Shown: one piece after another, positions 13,999 through 21,116 of the stretch
Position numbering within the stretch: position 1 is the stretch's first letter
How the letters are laid out: each line of letters starts with the position of its first letter
Source of the DNA: DATAES01 sp036257895
GTDB lineage: Bacteria > Actinomycetota > Acidimicrobiia > Acidimicrobiales > JACDCH01
Assembly (NCBI GenBank): GCA_036257895.1
Contig: DATAES010000199.1
Coordinates: 1 to 21,772 of the forward strand
DNA length: 21,772 nucleotides
Reading direction: 5' to 3'
Notes under the pieces: model-generated
Database searches by the model: none
The model's input: the letters and a program-made list of their open reading frames with translations, nothing else
What the model was told of the DNA's origin: nothing
Translations under genes and position numbers: made by a program

Positions 13999-16659
13999 TC
14001 ATTCGCGGCCCAGTTCCTGTCGCAGGTCAGCGCGGGAGGTGATACCGAGTTTGCTGTAGACGTTCTGGAGGTGGTTGTCGACGGTGCGCACCGACAGGAA
14101 CAACCGGTCTGCGATGTCCTTGCTGCTTCCACCACCCGCTGCGAGCAGCGCGATCTCACGTTCGCGCCGTGTCAACGGAATCACACTGTCAGTTCGCACC
14201 AAGCCCGGTGTTTTGGCGCCCTCGCACCGCTCCGCGAAACCTGCGGCTCGTGTGGTGCGTGCCTGTGCTCGTCGCGAATCACCCTGCTTGCGGTAGGCGG
14301 TGGCCGCGCTGATGGCTGCTTCGCCGGCTGCGAGGACCATCCCGAGCCGATCGAACTCGTCTGTGGCGTCGTCGAACAAGGCCGGGTCGCCCGCTAGCAG
14401 TGCCCTCGCGTGGAGGGCGCGCACGGCGACGAGTGTGCCGTCGCAGATTTGTGCGAGTTCGTCGAGCGGACCGGACGCCACAGTCGCGCCGCCCAGTCGT
14501 GCCAAGTCGTGCCATAGCCATGCCGCACTCGTCAGATGACCGTTCGATCGAGCTTGGTGGGCGGCGCGTTCGAGGATTGCGCGTGCCGCCGCAGGATCGC
14601 CGGCGGCGACGTGCGTCCACGCGATCGCGAGCGCTGACTCTTCCCGTAGGAATCCGAATTCGGGCGCCAGCCGTTCCATCTCGGCAACCCTGCCTGCTGC
14701 GGCCGCTCCATCGCCCTCGAGTGCCAGAGCGGCGCCGAGTGCACCAAGCGCCATCCGGCATGGGCCGTCGAAGCCGAAGGACCTGCTCAGGGCCACTGCT
14801 TCGGTGGCGTGCTGCCGAGCTGTGACGGGCCGGCCCTCGATGAGGGCTATGCGGGCTTGGTTCGTGGCGAACCAGATCTGGGCGATCGGGACCCGGTCTG
14901 CTGTGGCGATCTGCGCTCCGGCCGCGGCGAGCTCCGCCGCCTCCGCCAGCCGTCCTCCCTCGGTCAGAGCGAGCACTTTGGTGAGGATGTGTGTTCCCGG
15001 ATGGGCGATGGCGAGCTGGTCCCCGAGCCCGACGTGGTCGGCGTACCCCTCCGTCGCCACCCGAACAGCCTGCTCGCTTCGCCCCGTGACTGCGAGCGCG
15101 GGCGCCTCTGCAATGGCGCGCTCGACGCGTGTCCGCAGGTCGCCGTCGTCGTGCATGCTCTCCGTGAGCTCGAGGGCGCGTGTGGGGTGTCCCGAGAACA
15201 TCTCGATCGACGCTTCGCCAGCAAGCAGCTCGTTGCGACCAGCAGTGGTGGTGACCACGTCAGCGCCTGCACGGTTGACGGCGATTGCTTCGGCCGTGCG
15301 CAGACATCCCCAGAACAGATTGCGAGCGCGCGCAGCAACAACGCGGACCACGTCGCGATCGGCGGTCGCGAGTGGCGCCACGTTGGCGAGCACCCGCTCG
15401 GCTTCGTCGAATGAACCGAGCTCGTACAGTGCCTCACCTGCGAGCAAGGCAGCCGCGACGTCGCGGCGGCTCAACATGGCCGCGTTCGCGAGCCGCAGGA
15501 CCTGGGAGAAGTCGTGTACTTGCCGCGCTTGTCGCGCCGCGGTGATCAACAGGTCTGGATCAGCGCTCCCTGTCGCGTCGAGCCGCCACGTGGCAATTCG
15601 AATCGCGTCTTCGCGCCGGCGTGCTCCGCGACGTTCGACCGTGTCCATGACCTCCAGCAGGATCGATCGCGCTCGCACCTTCGGCAGCGTCTGGCGGATG
15701 ACGTCAGCATGAAGGGGGTGGGCGAGCATCACGTTCTGTCTGCGGCCGTCAGGAACGACGACGACCTGTCCGGACCGTTCGAGGTCCTCGAGCACACCGC
15801 GTTCGACACGCAGCTCGAACTCGTCGATGCCGATCGGTTGGCACAGTGCGAGGATCTCGACCGCGTCGAGCGCATCGCCGGTGAGGTCCGCAAGGCGTGA
15901 TTGCACGAGATCGATGAGCCGGGGGCTCCCCGCGAGTTGCCCTTGTCGCCGCCACACGCCGTCCTCTTCGACGAGCGTGCCGGCAGCCTTCGCGCCCAGG
16001 ACGACCTCGCGAACGAACAGCGCGTTGCCGTGCGTTGCGTTCCACAACTCGACCTCGGTCGTGCGCTCGACCGGTCCACCGAGCACGAGATGCAGCAGTG
16101 TGTCGAAGCTCTCGCGGCGCAGATCATCGATGTCGACCCGGACGGCGTCGTCCCCGTGAGTGACCACTGCGAGGGCGTCCGGGAGCAGGGCGCCTGCTCG
16201 GACGGTCATCACCACGAATGCGATACCCGCCACGACCGCGTGCGCGAGCAGCGACGCTGACGCCGCGTCCAGATGATGCGCATCATCAACCAGCAACACC
16301 GCCCGGGGCTGCCCCGAGGCCGCCAGTGCCCGCTGCAGGCGACGCAGTAGATGCATCGCATCAAGCGCGTCATCGTCCATCGGTGTCTCGTCGGTCGCGA
16401 GCAGATGGGCAACCGCACCCAATGGCAGCGCGGCAGCCGCCGGGCTGGCGGAGACCTTGCGCACCGGGTGGCCGGCACGCTCAGCATGCGTGAGCAGCTC
16501 GATGGCGAGCCGGGTTTTGCCGACGCCGGCCGGGCCCACGACGACCGCGGCGGCGCAGGCGGGCTCAGCCATGGCGCGCGCCAGCACGTCGAGTTCCTGG
16601 TGACGGCCGACAAGAGGCCAACGGGGCGTCATGGGCGTTGTCGGGACCGTCGCCGTCAT
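13999..16659 (-). CDS. Large LuxR-family ATPase regulator (MalT/LAL-like)
   Basis: An 886-residue cytoplasmic regulator. Residues 15-130 hold an AAA/NB-ARC-type ATPase with Walker A GPAGVGKT (42-49) and Walker B VLLVDD (121-126). A long alpha-helical TPR-like middle (about 350-810) follows, typical of signal input. The last 60 residues are a LuxR helix-turn-helix: LTRREREIALLAAGGGSSKD, then IADRLFLSVRTVDNHLQNVY and SKLGITSRADL. In this class, ligand and ATP drive oligomerisation and activation. The start is uncertain: ATG 16659 gives the longest protein; ATG 16632 (MTPRW) is just before the conserved LVGR and neither has a good ribosome site. It is followed by the globin gene and is divergent from the truncated haemoglobin gene, with a palindrome between them. 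Its targets are probably both globins; the input signal is unknown. Confidence 0.93.
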   Translation of the reverse strand: MTATVPTTPMTPRWPLVGRHQELDVLARAMAEPACAAAVVVGPAGVGKTRLAIELLTHAERAGHPVRKVSASPAAAALPLGAVAHLLATDETPMDDDALDAMHLLRRLQRALAASGQPRAVLLVDDAHHLDAASASLLAHAVVAGIAFVVMTVRAGALLPDALAVVTHGDDAVRVDIDDLRRESFDTLLHLVLGGPVERTTEVELWNATHGNALFVREVVLGAKAAGTLVEEDGVWRRQGQLAGSPRLIDLVQSRLADLTGDALDAVEILALCQPIGIDEFELRVERGVLEDLERSGQVVVVPDGRRQNVMLAHPLHADVIRQTLPKVRARSILLEVMDTVERRGARRREDAIRIATWRLDATGSADPDLLITAARQARQVHDFSQVLRLANAAMLSRRDVAAALLAGEALYELGSFDEAERVLANVAPLATADRDVVRVVAARARNLFWGCLRTAEAIAVNRAGADVVTTTAGRNELLAGEASIEMFSGHPTRALELTESMHDDGDLRTRVERAIAEAPALAVTGRSEQAVRVATEGYADHVGLGDQLAIAHPGTHILTKVLALTEGGRLAEAAELAAAGAQIATADRVPIAQIWFATNQARIALIEGRPVTARQHATEAVALSRSFGFDGPCRMALGALGAALALEGDGAAAAGRVAEMERLAPEFGFLREESALAIAWTHVAAGDPAAARAILERAAHQARSNGHLTSAAWLWHDLARLGGATVASGPLDELAQICDGTLVAVRALHARALLAGDPALFDDATDEFDRLGMVLAAGEAAISAATAYRKQGDSRRAQARTTRAAGFAERCEGAKTPGLVRTDSVIPLTRREREIALLAAGGGSSKDIADRLFLSVRTVDNHLQNVYSKLGITSRADLRQELGRE

Positions 16660-16728
16660 CGGGAACTGCCCGATTCCACCCCGCGGACAGTAGTGGTGCT
16701 CGAAACTCCCGCGACCGCCGTCGGGAAA

Positions 16729-16745
16729 TGAGTAACGGCTACTCA
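16729..16745. promoter_or_regulatory. Palindrome in the regulator/trHb divergent region, candidate operator
   Basis: TGAGTAACGGCTACTCA has perfect 6-bp arms (TGAGTA/TACTCA) around a 5-base spacer. It is 36 bases before the truncated haemoglobin start and about 70 bases before the LuxR start, near the middle of the only intergenic space shared by both. Size and symmetry suit a LuxR-type HTH dimer. A TACTGT box on the minus strand nearby (about 16689-16694) could be the regulator's -10. Inferred only. Confidence 0.5.
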
Positions 16746-16781
16746 GGTGGAGGATGCGCTCGTCGTGGTGTGGTCACGTCC

Positions 16782-17165
16782 ATGGAAACCACAGCGCCAT
16801 CCCTGTACGAGCGGCTCGGCGGAGCGCCGGCGATCGACGCCGTTGTCGACGAGCTGTACCGAAGGATCGTGGCAGATCCGGACCTCGCGCCGTTCTTCGT
16901 GGGGGCAAACCTGCGTTCTCATACGAGGCGCGTGGGCGTGCTCGTCACCATGGTGACCGGCGGACCCGCCGAGTACCGCGGGCGTGACATGAACAGTGCC
17001 CATCGCCGCCTTGCCATCGAAGATCGTCACTTCGACTTGGTGGCCGGCCATCTCGTGGCCACACTCGAGCATGTTGGCGCCGAGCCGGGCGCGGCGGACG
17101 AACTCGTCACGATGGTGGCCTCGCTGCGGGGCAACATCGTCAACGTGAACACGACCCCGGTGTAG
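16782..17165 (+). CDS. Group I truncated haemoglobin (trHbN-like)
   Basis: A 127-residue haem protein with the 2-over-2 truncated globin layout. It opens with SLYERLGGAPAIDAVVDELY, the standard group I start with B10 Tyr26, followed by DPDLAPFF. The proximal F8 His is H74 in DMNSAHRRLAIEDRHFDLVAGHL, and the end GAADELVTMVASLRGNIV fits the G and H helices. In mycobacteria trHbN is an efficient NO dioxygenase. ATG 16782 was taken because the family match begins within a few residues; an in-frame GTG at 16770 is possible, and neither has a strong ribosome site. It is transcribed away from the LuxR-type regulator. No gene follows on this strand; the next 183 bases to 17348 show nothing recognisable. 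Confidence 0.93.
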   Translation: METTAPSLYERLGGAPAIDAVVDELYRRIVADPDLAPFFVGANLRSHTRRVGVLVTMVTGGPAEYRGRDMNSAHRRLAIEDRHFDLVAGHLVATLEHVGAEPGAADELVTMVASLRGNIVNVNTTPV

Positions 17166-17348
17166 CCGCACCCCTATGGCAGAGGCGACACCGGACCAGC
17201 TACGCCGTCCGCGACGCGTGCGACCTTGCTACGAGGGGCGTGGCGGACCGTTCGCGCGATCGTCGCTCGGTCGGCGCCGATAGAGATCCTCGCGTCGACC
17301 GTCTGCCGGGCGACCTTCACTTCGCAGTCGCGTCGGGCCGGCGATGCG

Positions 17349-18761
17349 TCAGTGGTGGTGACCGTCGGTGCACTCGTGGGGTTGGTTGTCGATCACGGCG
17401 AACGGGCCGCACGGGTTCTCCTCGATCCACACATGGAGCATGGGTGGCGTGTCGCGGAGCGTCCCAGTGGTACACGCGCCTGAGGACGTCAATCCGACGA
17501 ACTGATCACCGCTGAAGCACATGTCGTCGTGGTCGTGCCAGATCGTGAGCCCGCCCGCGATGTCAGGCGCATCCGCCATCGTGTCGCCGAACGTCAACGA
17601 GTACATCGCCGCGACGACGCGCTTCGTGCCGTCGGCGTTGATCTTCATCACGATCGACTCGATGTGTCCTGCGTCGAGTTCGTAGCCATCGGACAGGTAC
17701 GACCACTTCACGAAGTGCTCGTATTCGCCCGGCTGTACGCCATCCCCGATGGACTGGTAGCCGGCACCGACCACATCGGCTTCGCTGAGGCTCGCGGGCA
17801 AACCGTTCACCGTGGCGACGATCAGGTCGATCGCAGCTTGCACCTGCTCGGGCGTGAGACGGGGGTCGTCGAGCGACGTGATGGGCGGGTCGGTGGTTGG
17901 ATCCGGATCGTGATCATGGGGCAGCGTCGTGGTCGTCGAGTGGTCGTGCGGCCCTGCGGGCTCAGTGTCAGTGGTGGCGCTCTCGCTCGCGTGATCGTGG
18001 ACGGACGACGCTGCGGCGGCGACGGTGTCGTGATCGTGCGCGTCCGCTGACGTCGAGGTCGACGTCGTATCCGCGGTGTGATCGTGCGCGTCCGCGGAGG
18101 TCGACGTCGTGTCCTCGGTGTGAGCGTGCCCGTCGTCGGAGGTCGACGTCGTGTCCGCAGTGTGAGCGTGCGCGTCGGCCGCGGTCGCCTCGCCGTGGCT
18201 GTGGCTCGCAGCGGTCTCGTCGCCTGTCGTCACATGATCGTGCGCCGTGCTGGAATGCGAGTGCCCGGCGGCCAATGCAGGCATCGCGAGCAAGAACGCG
18301 CACACCGCGACACCTCCGGCCCACGACGGAGGAAACACGACCCGCACCGCGGGACGTACGAGGAGGCACACGATGGCCGCCACGCTCAGCGCTGCGAACA
18401 GCGCCGCCGTGAGATCCTGCGTTCCAACTTCTTCAGGGACCTTGAGCGAGTCGATGAAACCGATGCCGACCGTGCGCGACGCGGCCCACACCAGCACCGC
18501 TCCGCCATTGATCACAAGACCAGTGAGGAGAAGTGTTCGTCGAGGGCGCGGCGCAATCGCCACCGCCCAGCCCCAGCCGAGTTGCGCGGCAGCACACGCG
18601 CTGAACATCCACACGAGCAGCGAATCGCCCTGGTGGGTGCCAGCAGCCGCCGCGTGCACCAGTCCCGCCACGGCCGACCCGACCGCAGCGGCGACCACGG
18701 CCGGCCGCGCCCCACCGCTCACACCTGTGCGCCGCGCTGGGCTCGTGTCAGTCATCGACAT
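17349..18761 (-). CDS. Membrane protein with His-rich linker and C-terminal WHxH/Cys/MxHVW module
   Basis: A 470-residue protein. Five hydrophobic helices lie at about 20-42, 48-70, 76-97, 116-137 and 145-165. Residues 167-285 are a low-complexity Ala/Thr/Asp/His linker with about fifteen H-x-H pairs, partly in 14-residue tandem units. Residues 300-470 are a folded module: an amphipathic helix (LTPEQVQAAIDLIVATVNGL), EHF (H349), the motif WHDHDDMC (W408, H409, H411, C415), C430, MLHVW (441-445), NPCGPF and a final HECTDGHHH. The same module ends the upstream lipoprotein. The linker and module are predicted outside the cell and suggest binding of Cu, Zn or Ni. The start is three bases after the stop of the lipoprotein gene, so translation is probably coupled. 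I do not recognise a named family; function is inferred from composition only. Confidence 0.82.
   Translation of the reverse strand: MSMTDTSPARRTGVSGGARPAVVAAAVGSAVAGLVHAAAAGTHQGDSLLVWMFSACAAAQLGWGWAVAIAPRPRRTLLLTGLVINGGAVLVWAASRTVGIGFIDSLKVPEEVGTQDLTAALFAALSVAAIVCLLVRPAVRVVFPPSWAGGVAVCAFLLAMPALAAGHSHSSTAHDHVTTGDETAASHSHGEATAADAHAHTADTTSTSDDGHAHTEDTTSTSADAHDHTADTTSTSTSADAHDHDTVAAAASSVHDHASESATTDTEPAGPHDHSTTTTLPHDHDPDPTTDPPITSLDDPRLTPEQVQAAIDLIVATVNGLPASLSEADVVGAGYQSIGDGVQPGEYEHFVKWSYLSDGYELDAGHIESIVMKINADGTKRVVAAMYSLTFGDTMADAPDIAGGLTIWHDHDDMCFSGDQFVGLTSSGACTTGTLRDTPPMLHVWIEENPCGPFAVIDNQPHECTDGHHH
18039..18170 (-). repeat. Tandem coding repeat in the His-rich linker
   Basis: Three consecutive units encode HAHTADTTSTSDDG, HAHTEDTTSTSADA and HDHTADTTSTSTSADA (two of 42 bases, one of 48). 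At DNA level a GAGGTCGACGTCGT-like core recurs. Such units arise by slippage or unequal exchange, so copy number probably varies between strains. Confidence 0.85.
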
Positions 18762-18764
18762 CAG

Positions 18765-19463
18765 TTAGAGCGATGGATGGCTGACGTTGAAGATGTCGGT
18801 GGCCTGCCAGCCGGCATAGACGGGCAACCACACGTGCACCATCCACTGACTCGAGAGGTCCTGGACGGTACCGCCGAGGGACGTGCACTGGGTGGTGGTC
18901 ATTGGGGGCACCTCGCCGATGACGACACCGTCGCTGTTCCTGACACAGAGCGGACCATGGTTGTGCCAGTGGTCGTTGGCTCCAGGGAAACCGGCGGGTG
19001 GCGAGGCGCCGCTGTCGACGAGGAACATCATCCCGACGAGGTTTGCTGTCGATGCCGTCCCGTTGTACATGAGGAAGTTGGGGCGCTTCGGATCGAACGG
19101 ACCGGTCAACCGGTTCGGGTCGACGAAGTGGGCGCCCTGTCCGGGCGTGAACACCGTCGCTAGGTGCCAACCTGCGGCCTGCACGGCCGCGACAGTTGGA
19201 TACTGCGCCGCAAAATCGGCAGCCTGCTGGATGTAGTTCGCAACCTGGAGGCAATCGCTCTGCGACAACGGGCCTTTCGCCACCGTGTACGCGGAGAAGA
19301 ACGCTGCGGTGTGCCCGTCGTTCACGGCCGTGTCCGTCGGATCACACCAGGACGGACGAGGCGTACCGGGCAAGTAGCTGTACAGATCACAGCCACTCAA
19401 CAGCGTGACACCGACAATAACGACGGCGACGCTCACGAAACGTCGCGACTTGGCGCGGATCAT
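18765..19463 (-). CDS. Lipoprotein with the same WHxH/Cys/MxHVW module
   Basis: A 232-residue lipoprotein starting at ATG 19463, preceded by GAGGGGGG eight bases upstream. Residues 1-24 are a lipoprotein signal peptide with lipobox LSGC (Cys25). Mature residues 40-95 are helical (SQSDCLQVANYIQQAADFAA; YPTVAAVQAAGWH). The module follows: AHF (H112), MYNGTASTANLVGMMFLVD, then HWHNHGPLC (H165, W166, H167, H169, C173), C193 and MVHVW (208-212). The order H...WHxHxxxC...C...MxHVW is the same as in the downstream membrane protein, with spacings H to W of 54 against 59, Cys to Cys 20 against 15, and Cys to Met 15 against 11. A surface metal-binding or metal-relay role is plausible but unproven. It is the first gene of a two-gene operon. 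Confidence 0.82.
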   Translation of the reverse strand: MIRAKSRRFVSVAVVIVGVTLLSGCDLYSYLPGTPRPSWCDPTDTAVNDGHTAAFFSAYTVAKGPLSQSDCLQVANYIQQAADFAAQYPTVAAVQAAGWHLATVFTPGQGAHFVDPNRLTGPFDPKRPNFLMYNGTASTANLVGMMFLVDSGASPPAGFPGANDHWHNHGPLCVRNSDGVVIGEVPPMTTTQCTSLGGTVQDLSSQWMVHVWLPVYAGWQATDIFNVSHPSL

Positions 19464-19560
19464 CTCACGACCCCCCTCGAACCTGCGCGTGGCTCTTGCG
19501 CGATCGTAGCCATCATCAGTCGGGTCCGCGTGAACCGCGGCCGAGGCGATCTTGCGCGGC

Positions 19561-20376
19561 TCAGCTCAGGATCCGGGCCGGGTCCCAACGGATCTGATCT
19601 CTGGCTCGATCGCCGCGCATGTCGAGGTGACGTGGTCGGGTGTCGTCACGCGGTGCCGCCACCGACACGACCGAGTTCGGATCGAGCTCCAACGCCTCGG
19701 TGACCCGTAGGGCGATCTCGTATCGGCTCAAGCTCTCTGGTCCGGGCAACTGCCAGGTGCCCGAGCGCTGATCCGGTGCCAGCGAGGCGATCCGCCACAG
19801 GCCCTGAGCGATGTCCGAGGCCATGGCGGGTTGCCGGATCTCGTCGTGGAACCACATCGTGGGCTGTCGTTGGAAGGCTCCCCGGCGGATCTTCGCGACG
19901 GCACGGTCTTCGGGGTGGAGCGAAACGACCAGCGGCAGTCGAACGACGGCAGACCCTGTCGGTCCGCGCAAGACCACGTTCTCAGCCTGCGCCTTCCACC
20001 GTCCGTAGTCCCAGATCGGGTCGGGCTCTGCACTCTCGTCACGTGGACGACCGTCGCCCGAAAAGACCGCATCGGTCGACACGTAGACGACATCGGCTCC
20101 GACGAGCGACGCGCCTTTGGTGACATTCGTCGTCGCTCCGACGATCGAGGCGACATCTGGTGCGATGGCGGCGTGGATGACCAGGGACGGCCTGAGACTC
20201 GCGAAGAGTTCGGAGACTGCGCGCGCGTCACGCAGGTCGGCGGTCACCGACGCGGAGCCCGGGACCGGCGTGTGGTGCGCCAACGGAACGAGATCGGCGT
20301 CAGTGGGAACGGTCTTTCGCAGCCAGGTGCCCACCAGGCCGGACACTCCTGTCACCAGGACGATCCGCCTCGACAC
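19561..20376 (-). CDS. RmlD-like NAD(P)-dependent sugar-nucleotide reductase
   Basis: A 271-residue short-chain dehydrogenase. GTG 20376 was chosen because the Rossmann strand begins at once (SRRIVLVTGVSGLVG) and the start is then 19 bases after the stop of the upstream HAD gene. Motifs: TGVSGLVG (residues 9-16) for NAD(P), VYVSTDAVFSG (98-107) with the catalytic Ser/Thr, and YGRWK (Y124, K128) as the YxxxK pair. The length and RPSLVIHAAI, STDxVFxG and GTWQLPGPESLSRYE features fit the RmlD branch, which reduces dTDP-4-keto-6-deoxy sugars, though many relatives act on other substrates. No other rml gene is nearby, so a rhamnose role is not secure. It probably shares a transcript with the HAD-like gene. 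Confidence 0.87.
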   Translation of the reverse strand: MSRRIVLVTGVSGLVGTWLRKTVPTDADLVPLAHHTPVPGSASVTADLRDARAVSELFASLRPSLVIHAAIAPDVASIVGATTNVTKGASLVGADVVYVSTDAVFSGDGRPRDESAEPDPIWDYGRWKAQAENVVLRGPTGSAVVRLPLVVSLHPEDRAVAKIRRGAFQRQPTMWFHDEIRQPAMASDIAQGLWRIASLAPDQRSGTWQLPGPESLSRYEIALRVTEALELDPNSVVSVAAPRDDTRPRHLDMRGDRARDQIRWDPARILS

Positions 20377-20395
20377 CGGCGGACCATACGTGAAG

Positions 20396-21004
20396 TCAGA
20401 CAGATTCGCGGTGCACAGCGAGAAGGGAAACGACGTCTCTGGAGAACTGCTCGTCGCTTTGGAACCAGTAGCCGGCACCGCCGATGTCTCGCCACGCATC
20501 CACGAGGTCGCTGCGGTTGTCGATGAGCAGCGCGCTCGAGCGATCGCCGCGGAACTCGAGTCGGTCGAGCGCGGCACGACACAGGGCTGACTTGTCGGCT
20601 GTGTTCTCCGCGTACGACGCCACGATCACGTCGAAGACATCGCCGAGCGCGTAGCTGGGAACGACGTAGTCGGTGAAGAGGTCAGGATTCACTGTTACGA
20701 GGGCTTGGGGGAAACGACGCTCGCTCGCCACTCGCCATGCCGTGGCGTTGAACACGATTCGGTCGCAGCACGCTCGAGCATGAGCCTCGACGTCCTGCAA
20801 CGTCATCCCGACGCGGTCGGAAAGCGCAGCGAAGACCTCGTACGAGCTCACTGCGCCGACGTTCCACTCGTCTGCCATCTCGGCCATGACGGCGACCCAC
20901 GCCTCTTCCCAACCTGGCCACGCCTGCGGACACCGGCGCATCCAACGCTCATCGACCAAGGTGTCGCCGAAATCCCACAACAAGGCTTCGGGCATCGCCG
21001 ACAT
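20396..21004 (-). CDS. HAD superfamily hydrolase-like protein
   Basis: A 202-residue cytoplasmic protein with the HAD core and an inserted helical cap (about 20-95). Motif I is WDFGDTLVDE: the nucleophile Asp11 and Thr15 are present, but the second Asp of the usual DxDGT is Gly13, with Asp at 14. Motif II is ALVTVNP (Thr104), motif III Lys138 in ADKSALC, and motif IV LLIDNRSDLVDAW (Asp162, Asp166). The altered motif I occurs in some HAD relatives with uncertain phosphatase activity. Starts at ATG 21004 or three codons later (MPEALLWDF) are both possible; there is no clear ribosome site. It precedes the RmlD-like gene by 19 bases, suggesting joint action on a sugar phosphate or nucleotide. Confidence 0.82.
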   Translation of the reverse strand: MSAMPEALLWDFGDTLVDERWMRRCPQAWPGWEEAWVAVMAEMADEWNVGAVSSYEVFAALSDRVGMTLQDVEAHARACCDRIVFNATAWRVASERRFPQALVTVNPDLFTDYVVPSYALGDVFDVIVASYAENTADKSALCRAALDRLEFRGDRSSALLIDNRSDLVDAWRDIGGAGYWFQSDEQFSRDVVSLLAVHRESV

Positions 21005-21026
21005 CTTGGTTGACGCGTCGTAGTCG

Positions 21027-21116
21027 TTAGGCGGGCCTACGCCGGCGTCGCTCCACTAGCACGAGGCCGACGCCACTCAGGAGGAGCAAGCCTGTCACCG
21101 GGCTACAGGGGTTCGA
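21027..21116 (-). pseudogene. In-frame second anchor-like tail after the surface protein stop
   Basis: Directly after the TGA at 21117-21119 the same frame continues for 29 codons to TAA 21027-21029, reading SNPCSPVTGLLLLSGVGLVL, then VERRRRRPA. This is a PxTG-like motif, a short hydrophobic stretch and an Arg-rich end, the composition of a cell-wall sorting tail. It could be the leftover end of a lost neighbouring gene or a former end of this protein. Confidence 0.45.

Noticed and set aside
18039..18170. Regular repeats that could suggest a CRISPR array
   Set aside because: The repeats are in-frame coding units of 42-48 bases with no unique spacers.
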